Shown here: positions 1-9,899 of the stretch, one piece after another
How positions within the stretch are numbered: position 1 is the stretch's first letter
Layout of the letters: every line of letters starts with the position of its first letter
Assembly: GCA_963556255.1 (NCBI GenBank)
Contig: OY744617.1
Coordinates: forward strand, 24,955,189 to 25,019,188
Source of the DNA: Allolobophora icterica
Lineage: Eukaryota; Annelida; Clitellata; Crassiclitellata; Lumbricidae
Length of the DNA: 64,000 nt
Direction: 5' to 3'
Position numbers and translations under genes: made by a program
The notes under the pieces: generated by a model
Database searches by the model: none
Told to the model about the DNA's origin: nothing
Seen by the model: the letters and a program-made list of their open reading frames with translations, nothing else

Positions 1-480
1 ACTGTAAGGATCACTGTTCCATCTGTAACTTTTCAATAATTTCCTCCTTCAGTTTAGCAGCGTCTTTGGTAGCCTATTTGTAATTTTCTTGTGTGACACT
101 GTAGGCCTATACTGCCACTGAATTTTTTTTTAATTAACAAGTTCAGTTTGCCCACAAACCATTCTATATAGATTATAGACCAATATTTGGATTCTTCTAG
201 AAAGTGCTGAAAAGTTTTAGGAAGTTCCAGATAGCTGTAAAAGTTCTAAACAGTTCCATAAAGTTTTTATAAGAGCGACTACTTATGAGTAGTAAAGTTA
301 CATATATGGTGAATCAAACTTTTCATTTGGGGGTGACCTTTTTTCATAACTGAGAAGAATTAATCACTTTTTCAGTGTTTTTAAGCAAAAGTTCATCCAT
401 TTATGATACAGGAAATCGCTTTTTTGAAAAAAAGTCAAAAAGTTATAACCCTAATGTGTATATTCACTGTTAGATAGTCA
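1..480. other. No recognisable feature
   Basis: AT-rich non-coding sequence. I see no coding similarity, structured repeat or RNA gene. Confidence 0.5.
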
Positions 481-1730
481 GAATGTCCCATGTAAAAACA
501 AGACTGCTAGCCTGGACTCATTTACATCACTTAGTGGGGTCAGGTAAACAACTTCCTACAGCTGAATTACCAACTGTCGGGGTTTTCTCATCAGATCTGG
601 ATTGTACCTGACTACCCTGAGAGAGATCAGTGACCAAGACAGACGGAATTACAGCTACGACCAACTTGTCACTGACCTGATGACTGGCATACTGCTAAAT
701 GGTGCAGAGCAAATTCAAAATTTACTCCGCCTGTTATAAATAGCCATGTTAGAATCAAATCAAATTTCGAAAAAGCCATGTGGGAGCGAGCAAACAAGGT
801 GTTTTCAGGCAGAGCAAAGCCGGAGGAGAAAGATAGGTTTATGGAAAAGCTCGACAGACTGATGGACATACTTATCTGCAAGTTTGAGATCAAGACTTGT
901 ACTGAGAACTGCCACTGAGGCACCTAGTGACTGCTTTAGATGGCAAGACAGTAAGCAAGAAGTGGTCAGGTTCCTTAGGAAAAATGTTGGATTCTGTAAC
1001 TGAGCTAGACATCAATCCTGATTTTGCAAAAGACTGTGTTGGTCCTGCTCTCCCTCAGCTCAGCGATGAAGTACTTAAGCACAGATCAAAGCTATGGCTA
1101 CAGGATTCTAACTGCAGTTAGGATAGGAGTTTTGCCAAAGGATCTGATTCTGTTGGAGATAGGACCTGTGTCCCACAGCAGTGGTTCACAACAACTCTCA
1201 GGTTCATGAGAATTTGGATCTCAAAGCATAATCTAAAAGGAAATAATCTGAACAATTTGAGGATGATTGTGGAGTTCTGTGTTGGGGTGTATAATTATAG
1301 TGAACTGGTTCAATATAAAGATAAATAGCAACTGGACACAAGGACCCAGGCAACTCCTTTTCCAGCTACAAGTGCTCAAAGAACAAAGTGAAGTGGTGAA
1401 GACGATTTTCATGCCTACAGTGAAGAGGTCTGCTTGGTATGGTTTTAGTGAGTCTGTGCTGCAAGCAATGTTGTGCAGTGATGAGGAACAGCAAAGAAGA
1501 GATGCAGTGGAGAAGCTACTGAAGATCAGAGGTGAAGGCGATGAGATGACACAGCTTGGAGACAGCAGTGTGAGACCCAGGAAAACACCAACCATCAACC
1601 CTGATGCGACAACACTCTCGCAATTGATTGACCTGAGCTCTGGAGCCTCCGAGCCTCCTGCTCCCTAACAACAGCAGAGATCAAGGCTTTTGTTGACAAC
1701 CCAATTATTATTATTCATTCATTCATTCAT
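481..1730 (+). pseudogene. Relic of an unnamed multi-copy invertebrate protein, 5' part
   Basis: Broken open frames on the + strand read as one decayed protein. A segment at about 735-915 contains MWERANKVFSG and a Cys pair. The best-kept part, about 1340-1668, has a stretch on average residue charge and repeat-like helices, then GDSSVRPRKTPTI and LSQLIDLSSGASEPP. I recognise this pattern from a large family of uncharacterised invertebrate proteins that occurs in many copies and is probably mobile; this is from memory and unverified. A frameshift follows near 1660, after which TTAEIKAFVDNP reads on in another frame to about 1708. The protein is then interrupted by LINE sequence and resumes at about 2886. 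Function is unknown and no intact frame remains. Confidence 0.5.
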
Positions 1731-1737
1731 TCATTTT
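1705..1737. repeat. (ATTC)n microsatellite at LINE 3' tail
   Basis: Tandem ATT followed by ATTC units next to the 3' end of the minus-strand LINE fragment. It probably represents that element's repetitive tail. Confidence 0.7.
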
Positions 1738-2767
1738 GATAATTTATATAGCGCCTCTTCAAGAAACCTACTCAGAGGTGCTCCTAGTCCAGCCACGGCC
1801 AAAAAGGGAAGTCTTAAGGAGGCGGTAGAAAACAGGCGAACTTCCTCGTGGAAATAAGCGCAAAAAAGGTGGGAGCCCATTCCACAAAGAGGGGCCAGCC
1901 ACTGAGAAGGCACGACGCTGTTTAACTGAGGAGCGGGACCGAGGAACTAACAGCTCACCCCCAGTTGTAGAACGTAGAACTCGACGGGACATTAGGCTAG
2001 AGAGCGGACAACAGAGATCAGATAGGTAAGACAGAGCTTCACCAGAGAGAGACCGCCAAACAAGAGAAGCAATCCTGTAGGAGATGCGCTGTGAGGCAGG
2101 AAGCCAATGCAGGACATCACGCATATAAGCTGAAACTGGTGCATATTTTGGGATATGGGCAATGAGCCGAGCGGCAGAGCGAAGAACCCGGTCAAGCCGC
2201 CCAATTAGTGTCAATGGATGTCCAGTGAGAACAGAGCAGCAATAGTCAACTCTACTGGAGATAAAAGCGTGAACAAGGATCACTGCCGCGTCATAAGAAA
2301 GGGACCGCATTACAACACGCAACTGCCGGAGCTGGTAGTAGCAACTCCGGGTAACCAAATTAACATGCTGAGAAAAAGTAAGCTCTTGGTCAATTGTTAC
2401 ACCCAGATCCCGGATAGTGAGCGAAAAGGAAACATGGGGGAAGGCCTCTGCTAACAAAAGCAGGTCAACCTTTGTCAACTGTCTGCGACCACCAAGCCAA
2501 ATAAACTGAGTTTTAGATGGGTTCAGCAGTAACCGATTAGAAGCCATCCATCCAGAAAGGGTGTCAATGGCATGGCACATCAGGCCAACAGAAGCAGCTG
2601 CCTCTGTGGGACGGCAATGGATGTATGCTTGTATGTCATCAGCATAGAGGTGATGCAGTAGCCCACAAGACTGCAACAAGGAACTGATATCAGAAGTGAA
2701 CAGAATGTAGAGTAATGGGCCAAGGACAGACCCTTGTGGAACACCAAACAGAGCAGGAACCCAGGAG
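1738..2767 (-). mobile_element. CR1/L2-like LINE fragment, 3' half of reverse transcriptase
   Basis: A continuous 303-codon minus-strand frame (2679-1768) covers the later part of a non-LTR reverse transcriptase. It has the catalytic YADD box, NPSKTQFIWLG, IRDLGVTID, the HAFISSRVDYC segment, DVLHWLPASQRI and the C-terminal FSVAGPSLWNGLPP. Upstream, at 2770-2680 in another frame, lies the GVPQGSVLGPLL-type motif, so one frameshift is present. The 3' end reads into the GGCGC-TATATAAA signature shared by most LINE tails in this window. The fragment is 5'-truncated at about 2767, and together with the next fragment it splits the relic at 481-1730 and 2886-3076. The CR1/L2 clade assignment rests on motif style only. 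Confidence 0.85.
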
Positions 2768-2885
2768 CTTTTATATAGCGCCCCTTCAAGCTGCTCTACT
2801 CAGGAGCGCTCCTAGTCCAACCACGGCTAAAGAGAGTAGTTTTCAAGTTTCTAAGAAACAAGGTACAGTGAGTCATAAGTGGTTC
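2768..2885 (-). mobile_element. CR1/L2-like LINE 3' end fragment
   Basis: Begins with TATATAGCGCCCCTTC and continues with the block CTCAGGAGCGCTCCTAGTCC seen again at 31380. In reverse it encodes the C-terminal end of the same LINE family plus its short 3' UTR. Confidence 0.7.
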
Positions 2886-3076
2886 CTGACTGGCCATCAT
2901 ACACCCAGTCTGTGGAAAGGTGTGTGAAAATGACAACTGAGGCTGCTGCTCATGTGTACAGTCATGAGAGGAGGAACCACTACATCAAAGGCCAAATGGT
3001 CAGTCGAGAGCTCATGGGCGGAAAAAGAAGCAAGCAGGACATGATGTTTTTGGTTGATTTTCTACAATTCCATTAA
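2886..3076 (+). pseudogene. Relic of an unnamed multi-copy invertebrate protein, 3' part
   Basis: The frame VPDWPSYTQSVERCVKMTTE, followed by AAHVYSHERRNHYIK and MVSRELMGGKR, ends at a stop near 3076. It continues the decayed protein at 481-1730, as the order and motif style fit one family. The two parts are separated by about 1.15 kb of LINE sequence. No function is known to me. Confidence 0.5.
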
Positions 3077-3320
3077 TTTGACCTCACATATGTCATCTGC
3101 TATGACACTATGTGGTTACAGATTTTGTCGAGTTCTATTGCACGTTCAAATCAATAGTATGTAATTATAGCTAATTTGAACTGTAAATTGAAGTAGCTAT
3201 GGCTCCTTTTAAGCTGCTTCTGAAGCTAGATTTGGATTCAGTATGCAAAACGACACAATTTTATCACTAGTAGTTTGTGAATTCAAAAAAAAATAATTTA
3301 ACCCCTCAAATTGACACACC

Positions 3321-3554
3321 CTAGCGATACATTGTACCACTCCTCGTATTATGTATGTGAATCTGCGACCCCATGGTGAAATATCCCATAAATGAAGCTG
3401 GAAGCAATCCGTATTTATAGCGATAGAGGAAATCCCCTATTTGTAGGGCTCTTATCTGCTTAATTTTCAGCAGCCCGAGGTTTTTGAATATTGGGCCAGA
3501 GTGTGCATGTCGGTGGGCCCCGTCTACTATCCTTGAATTCAAATGAATTGACAA
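3321..3554 (-). pseudogene. LINE ORF2 C-terminal relic, same family as the 46-48 kb LINE
   Basis: The minus-strand peptide has GPIFKNLGLLKIKQIRALQI and FLYRYKYGLLPASFMGYF. This closely parallels the C-terminus of the reverse transcriptase ORF at 46135-48237 (KPIFKNLKLLNLKQIN and LLYSYSHNLLPDSFEGYF). It is a 5'-truncated old copy of that retrotransposon family. Confidence 0.75.
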
Positions 3555-3559
3555 CTCAC

Positions 3560-4560
3560 TGACATCTCTAGCACACCATAGCCTTATTGCAAGAAAAAAT
3601 TATGACTATCCACCGCTTGAAAATTTACAAAACAAAACAATTATTGTTACCAAAGGCATATGGATGAAATGTGTCCTGCAACTTCTTTGTTTTTCTAAGC
3701 AGTGCAGTCAGGATATAGGGCAACAAGTGAACTGCACACTCCATTTCAATAGCTATAAAAAAGAAATACATCAATTATTTAATAATATGATTTGTTTACT
3801 TATAATATGATTACATAATGAACATAAAATCGGATGGCTTGTCACTGTGTAAATAAGAGATTAAAGTCACTTTTCACGAGAACGACTTGAGCGCCCTTAA
3901 GCACCAGGAGCATAAAACTACTTTCGCAACCATGCCCTGCCGATGCAGCCTAGATACATGTTTATAATCCTTTAACAAAACAAAGCATGTCTGGAACTGT
4001 GAAAATTGGTCTCTGTACAATATTTACAAATTTAAAGATTACATACTACAAGGCAGCACCACCCAGATTCTTGCATACTTGGAAGGAGCACAACAAACTG
4101 ATTATATTAAAAAATTTCAGCCTGTAGCTCATTTTCCAGCCAAGGTATGACAGTCCAAACTTGGTGGAACACGCCGTTTTCTTGCGATCCGTTTTTTGCT
4201 TATCAACTTCAAAAATTAATATCTTGGCCAAATGTTGAGATAATCTGCTAAATGTTTCACTGTAATTCTTTATTTTGCATGTAGTTTATGTACAAAAATT
4301 AAGAAAAATCCAAAGGAGTGGTGGCAAATTTTTATTTGTACTTCTTGATTTGATGTGAAATGACCCTGGTATGGACTAAAGTTAGGAGAATGTTTTGGAG
4401 AATGAAATGTTTTTAAACCACATAAGGAAAAGGCGTTTAACAACCTTAAAACTTTTTTATTGAGATAGGAGATGGATCTAAATAAAGTTAGACAGGCTGT
4501 TGATGTCCAGGTCAAGTTTCTTAAGTGAAGGTGTGATTAAAGCAGATTTAAAGCATGATG
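3560..4560. other. No recognisable feature
   Basis: AT-rich sequence. Short frames on both strands have no recognisable motif. Confidence 0.5.
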
Positions 4561-4619
4561 TAAAGCAGCTATGAGCAAAACGTGTGTGATAGGGCAGGAG
4601 AAAACATCAGAGCAAGAGA

Positions 4620-4860
4620 CAATGAGTGATGTGGCCTACCTTGAGATTCCTCCATTGTCTGCTCAAGGGCACCAGCTTATTCACGAGCACTGCATCGCAT
4701 CAGAGGAGTTGTCTAGCTATACCAAATGGAAGTTCAAGTGTGGTTGCTACAAGATCAAGATCAAAAATTACAATTATAATTATGCAGAGAAACAGCAAAT
4801 AACGTTTGAAAGGAAGAACCAACCAGTTGAGTCCTGTCTGAGATGGCGTTTCAGATAATA
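4620..4860. repeat. LINE-tail-like repeat block
   Basis: The segment around 4667-4720 (CACCAGCTTATTCACGAGC, then GCATCGCATCAGAGGAG) is shared, diverged, with blocks near 6350-6390 and 6468-6510. It is a small interspersed repeat family, probably a retroelement 3' end. The 95-codon frame over it is not credible as a gene. Confidence 0.5.
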
Positions 4861-4909
4861 ATAATGATAGTGTTCATAATAATAATAATAATATTATTAT
4901 TATTAATTG

Positions 4910-5640
4910 CTTAATATGAGCTATGCTCTATAACAGCCATGTGTTTGCAGTTTAACCACCTCGTGTCCTAACAAGGATAATAAGCCTCACCTTCATCCTT
5001 GGTCCAGAAATGGGACTGGTAACAAGTGAAAAAATGAAAGTGCTCAGTTACCCATAACCAATATGGGCCCATAGAAGGTCAGTTGAGCACACAACTGACT
5101 TCTGTGTTGTCTTCAGATATACTAACCTTCTCGTCCCAAAAACTCTCCTTTTAGCCTGGAAACTCAATTTGCTAATATTAAGGATTGGACCTCCTTGAAC
5201 AGAATGACACCTAATCTTTCTTCTAAGACCAAAGAGATTATATTTCACAGAGTCCAAGACTCTTTTCTCTTCCGGATCCTATCAACAATGTTTAAAGAGT
5301 CAAACTTATTAAAATACTTGGTGTTCTATTCAGAGAAGAGTTAAAAGTTGATCACCATGTGACATTTGCAGCCAACATCTATACCCACTAAAACTCCTCT
5401 GAACTCAAGGAATGCCTACCACTGAACCAACATTTCCAAGCCCTTTTTGTCTCCCCAACTATACTTATGCTCTTCCATCCTGAGGCTTCCTGTCAACGGA
5501 ACTGGGTGGAAGAATTTATTCGTTTTTGCACAGGGCTGGGTGCAGCACCTCTTGAGCGGTGACAGTTTAACGCTGGTGAAGATTTTGTAGAAAACTGAAC
5601 TGAAGTTCTTTAAGAGCATCCAGTCACCTCATTACTGTCT
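4910..5640. other. No recognisable feature
   Basis: Unannotated intergenic sequence. Short frames lack motifs. Confidence 0.45.
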
Positions 5641-5739
5641 TCCCATTACTAGCTGCAAAGCACCTTCATGATCGCCCACAAATGCATAGGCTACACTGAC
5701 AATAACCCTACGCCCTAACCGACCCTCACGATGCAAAGA

Positions 5740-5935
5740 CACCCACCCAGCTAGTACATATGCACCCCGATTGTACATGTTCGCCCTAGTGTCAAGGTGC
5801 GACCTCTTGTCACACCGTAATACATAGTCCCTTGAATTTGGGTCAAACAATAACATTAGAGGGACCTCATAGCGCAAGTTTACCGACACCAACCCAGATA
5901 GTACATAGGCACCCCGATTGTACATGTTCGCCGTC
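5740..5935. repeat. 146-bp direct duplication
   Basis: The block around TGCACCCCGATTGTACATGT at 5760 recurs at about 5906 with few changes, a period of about 146 bp. The 97-codon minus-strand frame across it only reflects the duplication (MYNRGAYVL occurs twice). Confidence 0.7.
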
Positions 5936-6339
5936 TTCTTTACATAAAATACAGCAATAAATTATATAAATTTGCGATTAAGGTTACTTACTTCATTCTT
6001 CAGAAGTTCTCGATATTGGTTTTGCTTCTCGATATTTTCCACGGTTACCGATAGACCAAATAATCTCCGCCATTATATTTGATAACGACCACGAGGTAAC
6101 CGCACCGCTCACGTATTTATGCGCATGTGTCACACTGTCACTGCGCTTAAACCCAATATAGTCCGTTGCACTTGGCAAATGTGTACGTGAAAAAATTAAA
6201 TATTGCAACAACTAGCCTTCATTTAATTACATTGATGATATTGCGCAAAATCTTTACTTAGTTACCTATGACTAATTTCCACTATTAACAATTTTTAGGC
6301 GCTCAGAACTATTCTCGGTTAAATAAGTAAGCAAGCAAA

Positions 6340-6660
6340 GACCATTCACCAGCCTATTCACAAGCACTACATCACATCAGAGGGGGTTTCCAAAGTAGAT
6401 AATTAATCGTAATCGTAATCGTAATCTCCAAACTTCTAAAGCGCCACTCGAAGGCGAAGCGCAGGACACCAGCCTATTCACGAGCGCTACGTCAGATCAG
6501 AGGGGGTTTCCAGGGAGTAGTCCAAAAGAGGTCCGAGTCCGGTTTCCAGAAGGCCAAACCAAATCAGAGGAGGTTTCCAGAGAGTAGTCCAAAAGAGGTC
6601 CAAGTCCGATTTCCAGGTGCCAAACGAATTTTCTGCACCCACAATTAAATCGTTGACAAT
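6340..6660. repeat. Interspersed repeat cluster with (AATCGT)n
   Basis: Two copies of a block like the one at 4667 (CACCAGCCTATTCACGAGCG) surround a short (AATCGT)n run at 6400-6425. The run precedes an AAAGCGCCACTC signature typical of LINE 3' ends. A second, local repeat of AGTAGTCCAAAAGAGGTCC occurs at about 6516 and 6581. Confidence 0.6.
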
Positions 6661-6768
6661 GGAAAACGTCGTCTTGGCAAGTGCTCGACAACCCTTTTCT
6701 ATACCTGATAGTAAAATTAATAGGCCTATAACTTTTGAATACTAATTTTGTGACTTTAACGTATTTTT

Positions 6769-6801
6769 ATGCCCAAGGCATTTTAAAAATGCCTTGGGCA
6801 T
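6769..6801. repeat. Perfect short hairpin
   Basis: ATGCCCAAGGCATTTT is followed almost directly by its reverse complement. This gives a 33-bp palindrome with about 16-bp arms and a one-base centre. Confidence 0.85.
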
Positions 6802-7059
6802 GGGTGCTTCAAGAAATGCCCTGATAAAGCTTAGGCCTATCTGTTACAGAAGTGACAAGTCAGGTCAAAATCCCATCGGTAAGAAAAACCAGAAACGTTT
6901 CTAAAGTTATATTTTGTCAAGCTTGCCAGGCGAATGCATTTGTTCCTGTCGTGATGTTAAATATTTATGCCATCGTTCTATATAATGCAGTGCACGTCCA
7001 CGTGTTAGCCTAGATGCCACGAAGGCTACTTACTTATTAACTTTGTTTGCATTCACCAC

Positions 7060-7260
7060 GCAACGGCAGGCCTATGTTAAATGTAAATGTAAATCTCCGA
7101 AATTTCTCAGCGCCACACAAAAGCCACGTCAGGACGGTCAGGGAGACCGGATTAAACTCCGGCGCTATATCAAATCAAGTCCGCAATAGCCATGTCCGCC
7201 TTGTCCGTTCCGGTGCCAGGCCAAAGTCCGGGGAGGTCAAGCCGAGGAGACAACAGGGTG
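7060..7260 (-). mobile_element. LINE 3' end relic with (TTACAT)n tail
   Basis: An ATGTAAATGTAAATCTCCG run followed by TCTCAGCGCCACAC has the tail-plus-GGCGC layout of other minus-strand LINE ends in the window. The body is too decayed to translate. Confidence 0.45.
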
Positions 7261-7445
7261 CTACGGTGGTAATGTTAGTGTTTATGTTAAAAACCACGAA
7301 AGTTCAGCTATATTGGAAAACTAGTTTAATAAGATAAAAACCGCCGAGAAAGAAACACATTAAAAATCTATCGTTTTGCTAGTGTTTATTTCACAACATA
7401 AATTAATAAGTTTTTGCTAGTTTTTTTTTCAAATAATAAAAAGAT

Positions 7446-7530
7446 TCCATCGGGATTCGAACCTGCGAAACTTTTCTGACTCCGATGTTTACCCTTCGTC
7501 TCTACTTGATGAGCTACAGAGCGCACGCTA
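7446..7530 (-). repeat. tRNA-like sequence (decayed tRNA or SINE head)
   Basis: On the minus strand there is a D-arm/A-box-like TAGCTCATCAAGTAGAG and, 57 bases later, a B-box GGTTCGAATCCC. The T stem pairs poorly and no matching acceptor stem is visible. I therefore do not call a functional tRNA. Confidence 0.4.
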
Positions 7531-7919
7531 TTAGGGTAACTTTTAACCCATACTCAACGCTAACTTTGTCTGCCTGGCATGTATTTAACTGTATACTATC
7601 TGCCTAAATATCCGACTGTGTAACTCTGATTGGATATTATCATGTTAGTTATTTCTCTGTCTGACTGCGTGCGTATCAACTTAGGAGTTTGAACTGGAAT
7701 TTCAGCTGAATTGTTTGATGCCCGGCGCCGTGTTCGATGTATTAGTGCGCATTCGTATTTATAATTTAAGTAGGCCACTACCACGGTTTTTCAGAATGTT
7801 GCAAACTTGTTTTATTTTCCACGCCTATAGCCTATTTTCACTTATTTACAATATTAAATTAATTTACATGTGTTTAGTTGCTCTTTATAATTATTTTGAA
7901 TTGTTTGATCCCCTTCGTC

Positions 7920-8225
7920 AGGGTACTCGATAGTGTAGTGGTTAGCGCGCTGGACTGTCAATCGAGAGGTCGATGGTTCAAATCCCCGCCAGGGCAAAAA
8001 TTTTGCTTCGAGATTTCTGTTCCACCCGCACCTTCTAGCCAACTCAGATATGATGAGTACGCTGACCGTACACTGTCAGTGGGAAGATGAGACGGCGATG
8101 GAGGGAACTGGCCACCCGCCCTCATATGCCGAGGCCAAGAAAATTAAGTAGCTAACCCTTCATACCCATGGCTGCCTCAGGACTAGCTTAAGGGACTGCA
8201 CTTCGTCTTCTTCTTTTTCTTCTAT
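7920..8225 (+). mobile_element. tRNA-derived SINE, Asp-tRNA-like head
   Basis: The head has an A box (TAGTGTAGTGGTTAGCGCG), an anticodon-arm-like CTGTCAA whose GTC triplet suggests tRNA-Asp, and a B box (GGTTCAAATCCCC) at about 7975. A body of about 240 bp follows, ending in a TTCTTCTTTTTCTTC tract. A diverged second copy with the same body lies at 19738-20035, which marks this as a dispersed SINE and not a tRNA gene. Confidence 0.8.
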
Positions 8226-8930
8226 AATTATTTTTGAAATATTATAGTCGCTGTTTACCAGAGTTGTGCCTGAACTACATGTTTGATACATGATGCAATA
8301 GGCTAATATTCCCTGAGCAATTGTTCCGAAAGCGACAATTCCATCTCAATTTTTAAAATTTAACGTTCCAGAAAAGTTTAATTGGTATGCATATGTGACA
8401 TGTTTTAGTCCACAAAAATAGTTTTCAAGAATATTTCGCTCATTGTCGTATCAATTAAAATACATACACTTTTACTTGGGAAATGTAGCGTTTTATTATC
8501 TATAGGGCCTATTGCCTATAATATCCGGCAATTGGTTCTATTTTTTGTGCTATTTCACAAAGCCAAAAATATATTTGTTTATTAAATTTTACTATTCTAA
8601 ATTAATTGTATTGAATTTTCAATATTGTAAATTCTCAAGCATTATTACTCTACCTACTTTGAAGTAACCAACTCGCCAGATCCTCCAATCGCAGTCTATA
8701 AGTAACCTCAGGTTACTACAGGGCGGACTAATAACCTTGCTTACCAAATGGTAAGACACGTTTTTATTTGGCAGGGTCTGGTAAGCTTATTTCTAAGTGT
8801 GTAGGCCTACATAAGCGTGTTGTTTTTACCTTTTGTGCCCTTATCTGGTGTTCGAGGCGACGCCTCGAAAGTTTCTAAAAACTGCTGTCACAAGTTATCA
8901 GATTCAAAGTCTAAAGTGTCTGGAGTTTCA
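8226..8930. other. No recognisable feature
   Basis: AT-rich, probably intronic if the VWDE-like gene begins further upstream. I could not find an upstream exon here. Confidence 0.45.
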
Positions 8931-8975
8931 TCTAAGCCTATTTTATATGTACGCTGCATATTCTAGTTTATACAG

Positions 8976-9138
8976 TCTTTACTGTTACCTCTGCTGGAAG
9001 ATTTAGTAATGATATAGCTTGCAAATTTGTAATGGCAGTTGACGTTTTTTGTTAACAGATGGCAATTCTTCCACAGTCAGTACCGTATAAAACATGCCAT
9101 TCAGTCACCGATCCTCATCTTCTTACCTTTGATGGCGT
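8976..9138 (+). CDS. VWDE-like gene, exon with start of VWD domain (contains an in-frame TAA)
   Basis: The 3' part (from 9059) reads AILPQSVPYKTCHSVTDPHL then LTFDGV, the classic DPHxxTFDG opening of a von Willebrand factor D domain. The donor at 9139 is GTGAGA. The exon ends in phase 2 and joins the next exon exactly (GT+C). The same frame is open back to about 8936 and reads TVTSAGRFSNDIACKFVMAV, which resembles the Cys-containing lead-in to VWD. A single TAA at 9053-9055 interrupts it. Two AG acceptors are possible: 8974-8975, which includes the stop, or 9057-9058, which excludes it. The ATG at 9059 directly after an AG is probably not the gene start. VWD domains mediate extracellular protein assembly. 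Confidence 0.7.
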
Positions 9139-9740
9139 GTGAGAATAAATTCGTGTTCTTACTGCCTTAATTTTGCCTTAATTTACAAATGACACGATAT
9201 GTTCTTTGCATTCTTAGAGTTATCTTGTCTTATTATTTGTTTTGACTTTCGACATCGATATGCATGTATCTGGACCTTTCTTTATAAAGCGTACTTTATA
9301 ATACTATCGCTAGTCCTGGCTCATTAATGAGTCATTATCCACTCACGCGATCTCTATTATTTTACCAAATCCGAATCCAATTTAGTCGATTGCAATCTTG
9401 ACGTAATGTAATTCTGATGCAGCTCATGTAAATTAACTTTTATCTGGTTTTTTCCACAACTCATTTCTCGAATTTTCTTTCAAATCGTGCATGTCCAATT
9501 AAGAAACCTCAGTCAGTCTAGTACTAGCTTATTGCTATTTCGAACAACTTTCAGTTAATTGATTTTCCTGTTTTTATTGATATTTTCTGTAGTCTGGCTA
9601 CTAGTTTTTCACATAGAGCTGATTGCAAAGAGTTATATTATATCAACGCATGATCCTAACCTAGTATCATTACGCAGATGCCTTCAGTACAACACAACCG
9701 TAATTTGATAATGCTCTTCTTACAAACTTCAGAAGTGCAC
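9139..9740. other. Intron, no recognisable feature
   Basis: AT-rich intronic sequence between the first two recognised VWD exons. No repeat is recognised here. Confidence 0.5.
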
Positions 9741-9744
9741 ATTG

Positions 9745-9891
9745 AAGACGGGCAAAGTTAAGAACCGTAAACAGACCAGAAGAGATAAGTTTTCAGTTTA
9801 GAGCGAAAGAGAGTTCGGTCGGAGAGTTGCAAACATGGGGAGGCCGAGAGCTCCAAACGGAGAGAACAGCAAATGAATGTAATGTCGGCCA
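9745..9891 (-). mobile_element. Decayed LINE fragment, part split by hAT insertion
   Basis: The minus-strand peptide LFRSKLKTYLF is the typical C-terminal end of CR1-like reverse transcriptases. Its upstream part resumes at 11676-11735 on the far side of the hAT element: SAEKYFVSVTRLVC there joins the frame here when the insertion and one target duplication copy are ignored. Confidence 0.55.
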
Positions 9892-9899
9892 CAGACAAG
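9892..9899. repeat. 8-bp target site duplication, left copy
   Basis: CAGACAAG, identical to 11668-11675 directly after the hAT element. Confidence 0.9.

Noticed and set aside
5632..5925. 97-codon minus-strand frame
   Set aside because: Explained by a 146-bp DNA duplication; no recognisable domain.
6769..6801. Hairpin as a transcription terminator
   Set aside because: This is animal DNA with no bacterial operon; a hairpin alone is not a terminator signal here.
7446..7530. Possible minus-strand tRNA gene
   Set aside because: A and B boxes are present but the T stem and acceptor stem do not pair, so it is a relic or SINE head.
7926..7999. Possible tRNA-Asp gene
   Set aside because: No paired acceptor ends, and a fixed body shared with 19738 follows; it is a SINE.
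9059..9138. ATG at 9059 as the start of the VWDE-like gene
   Set aside because: It directly follows an AG acceptor, has no signal peptide, and would begin immediately at the VWD domain, which in this family lies well inside the protein.
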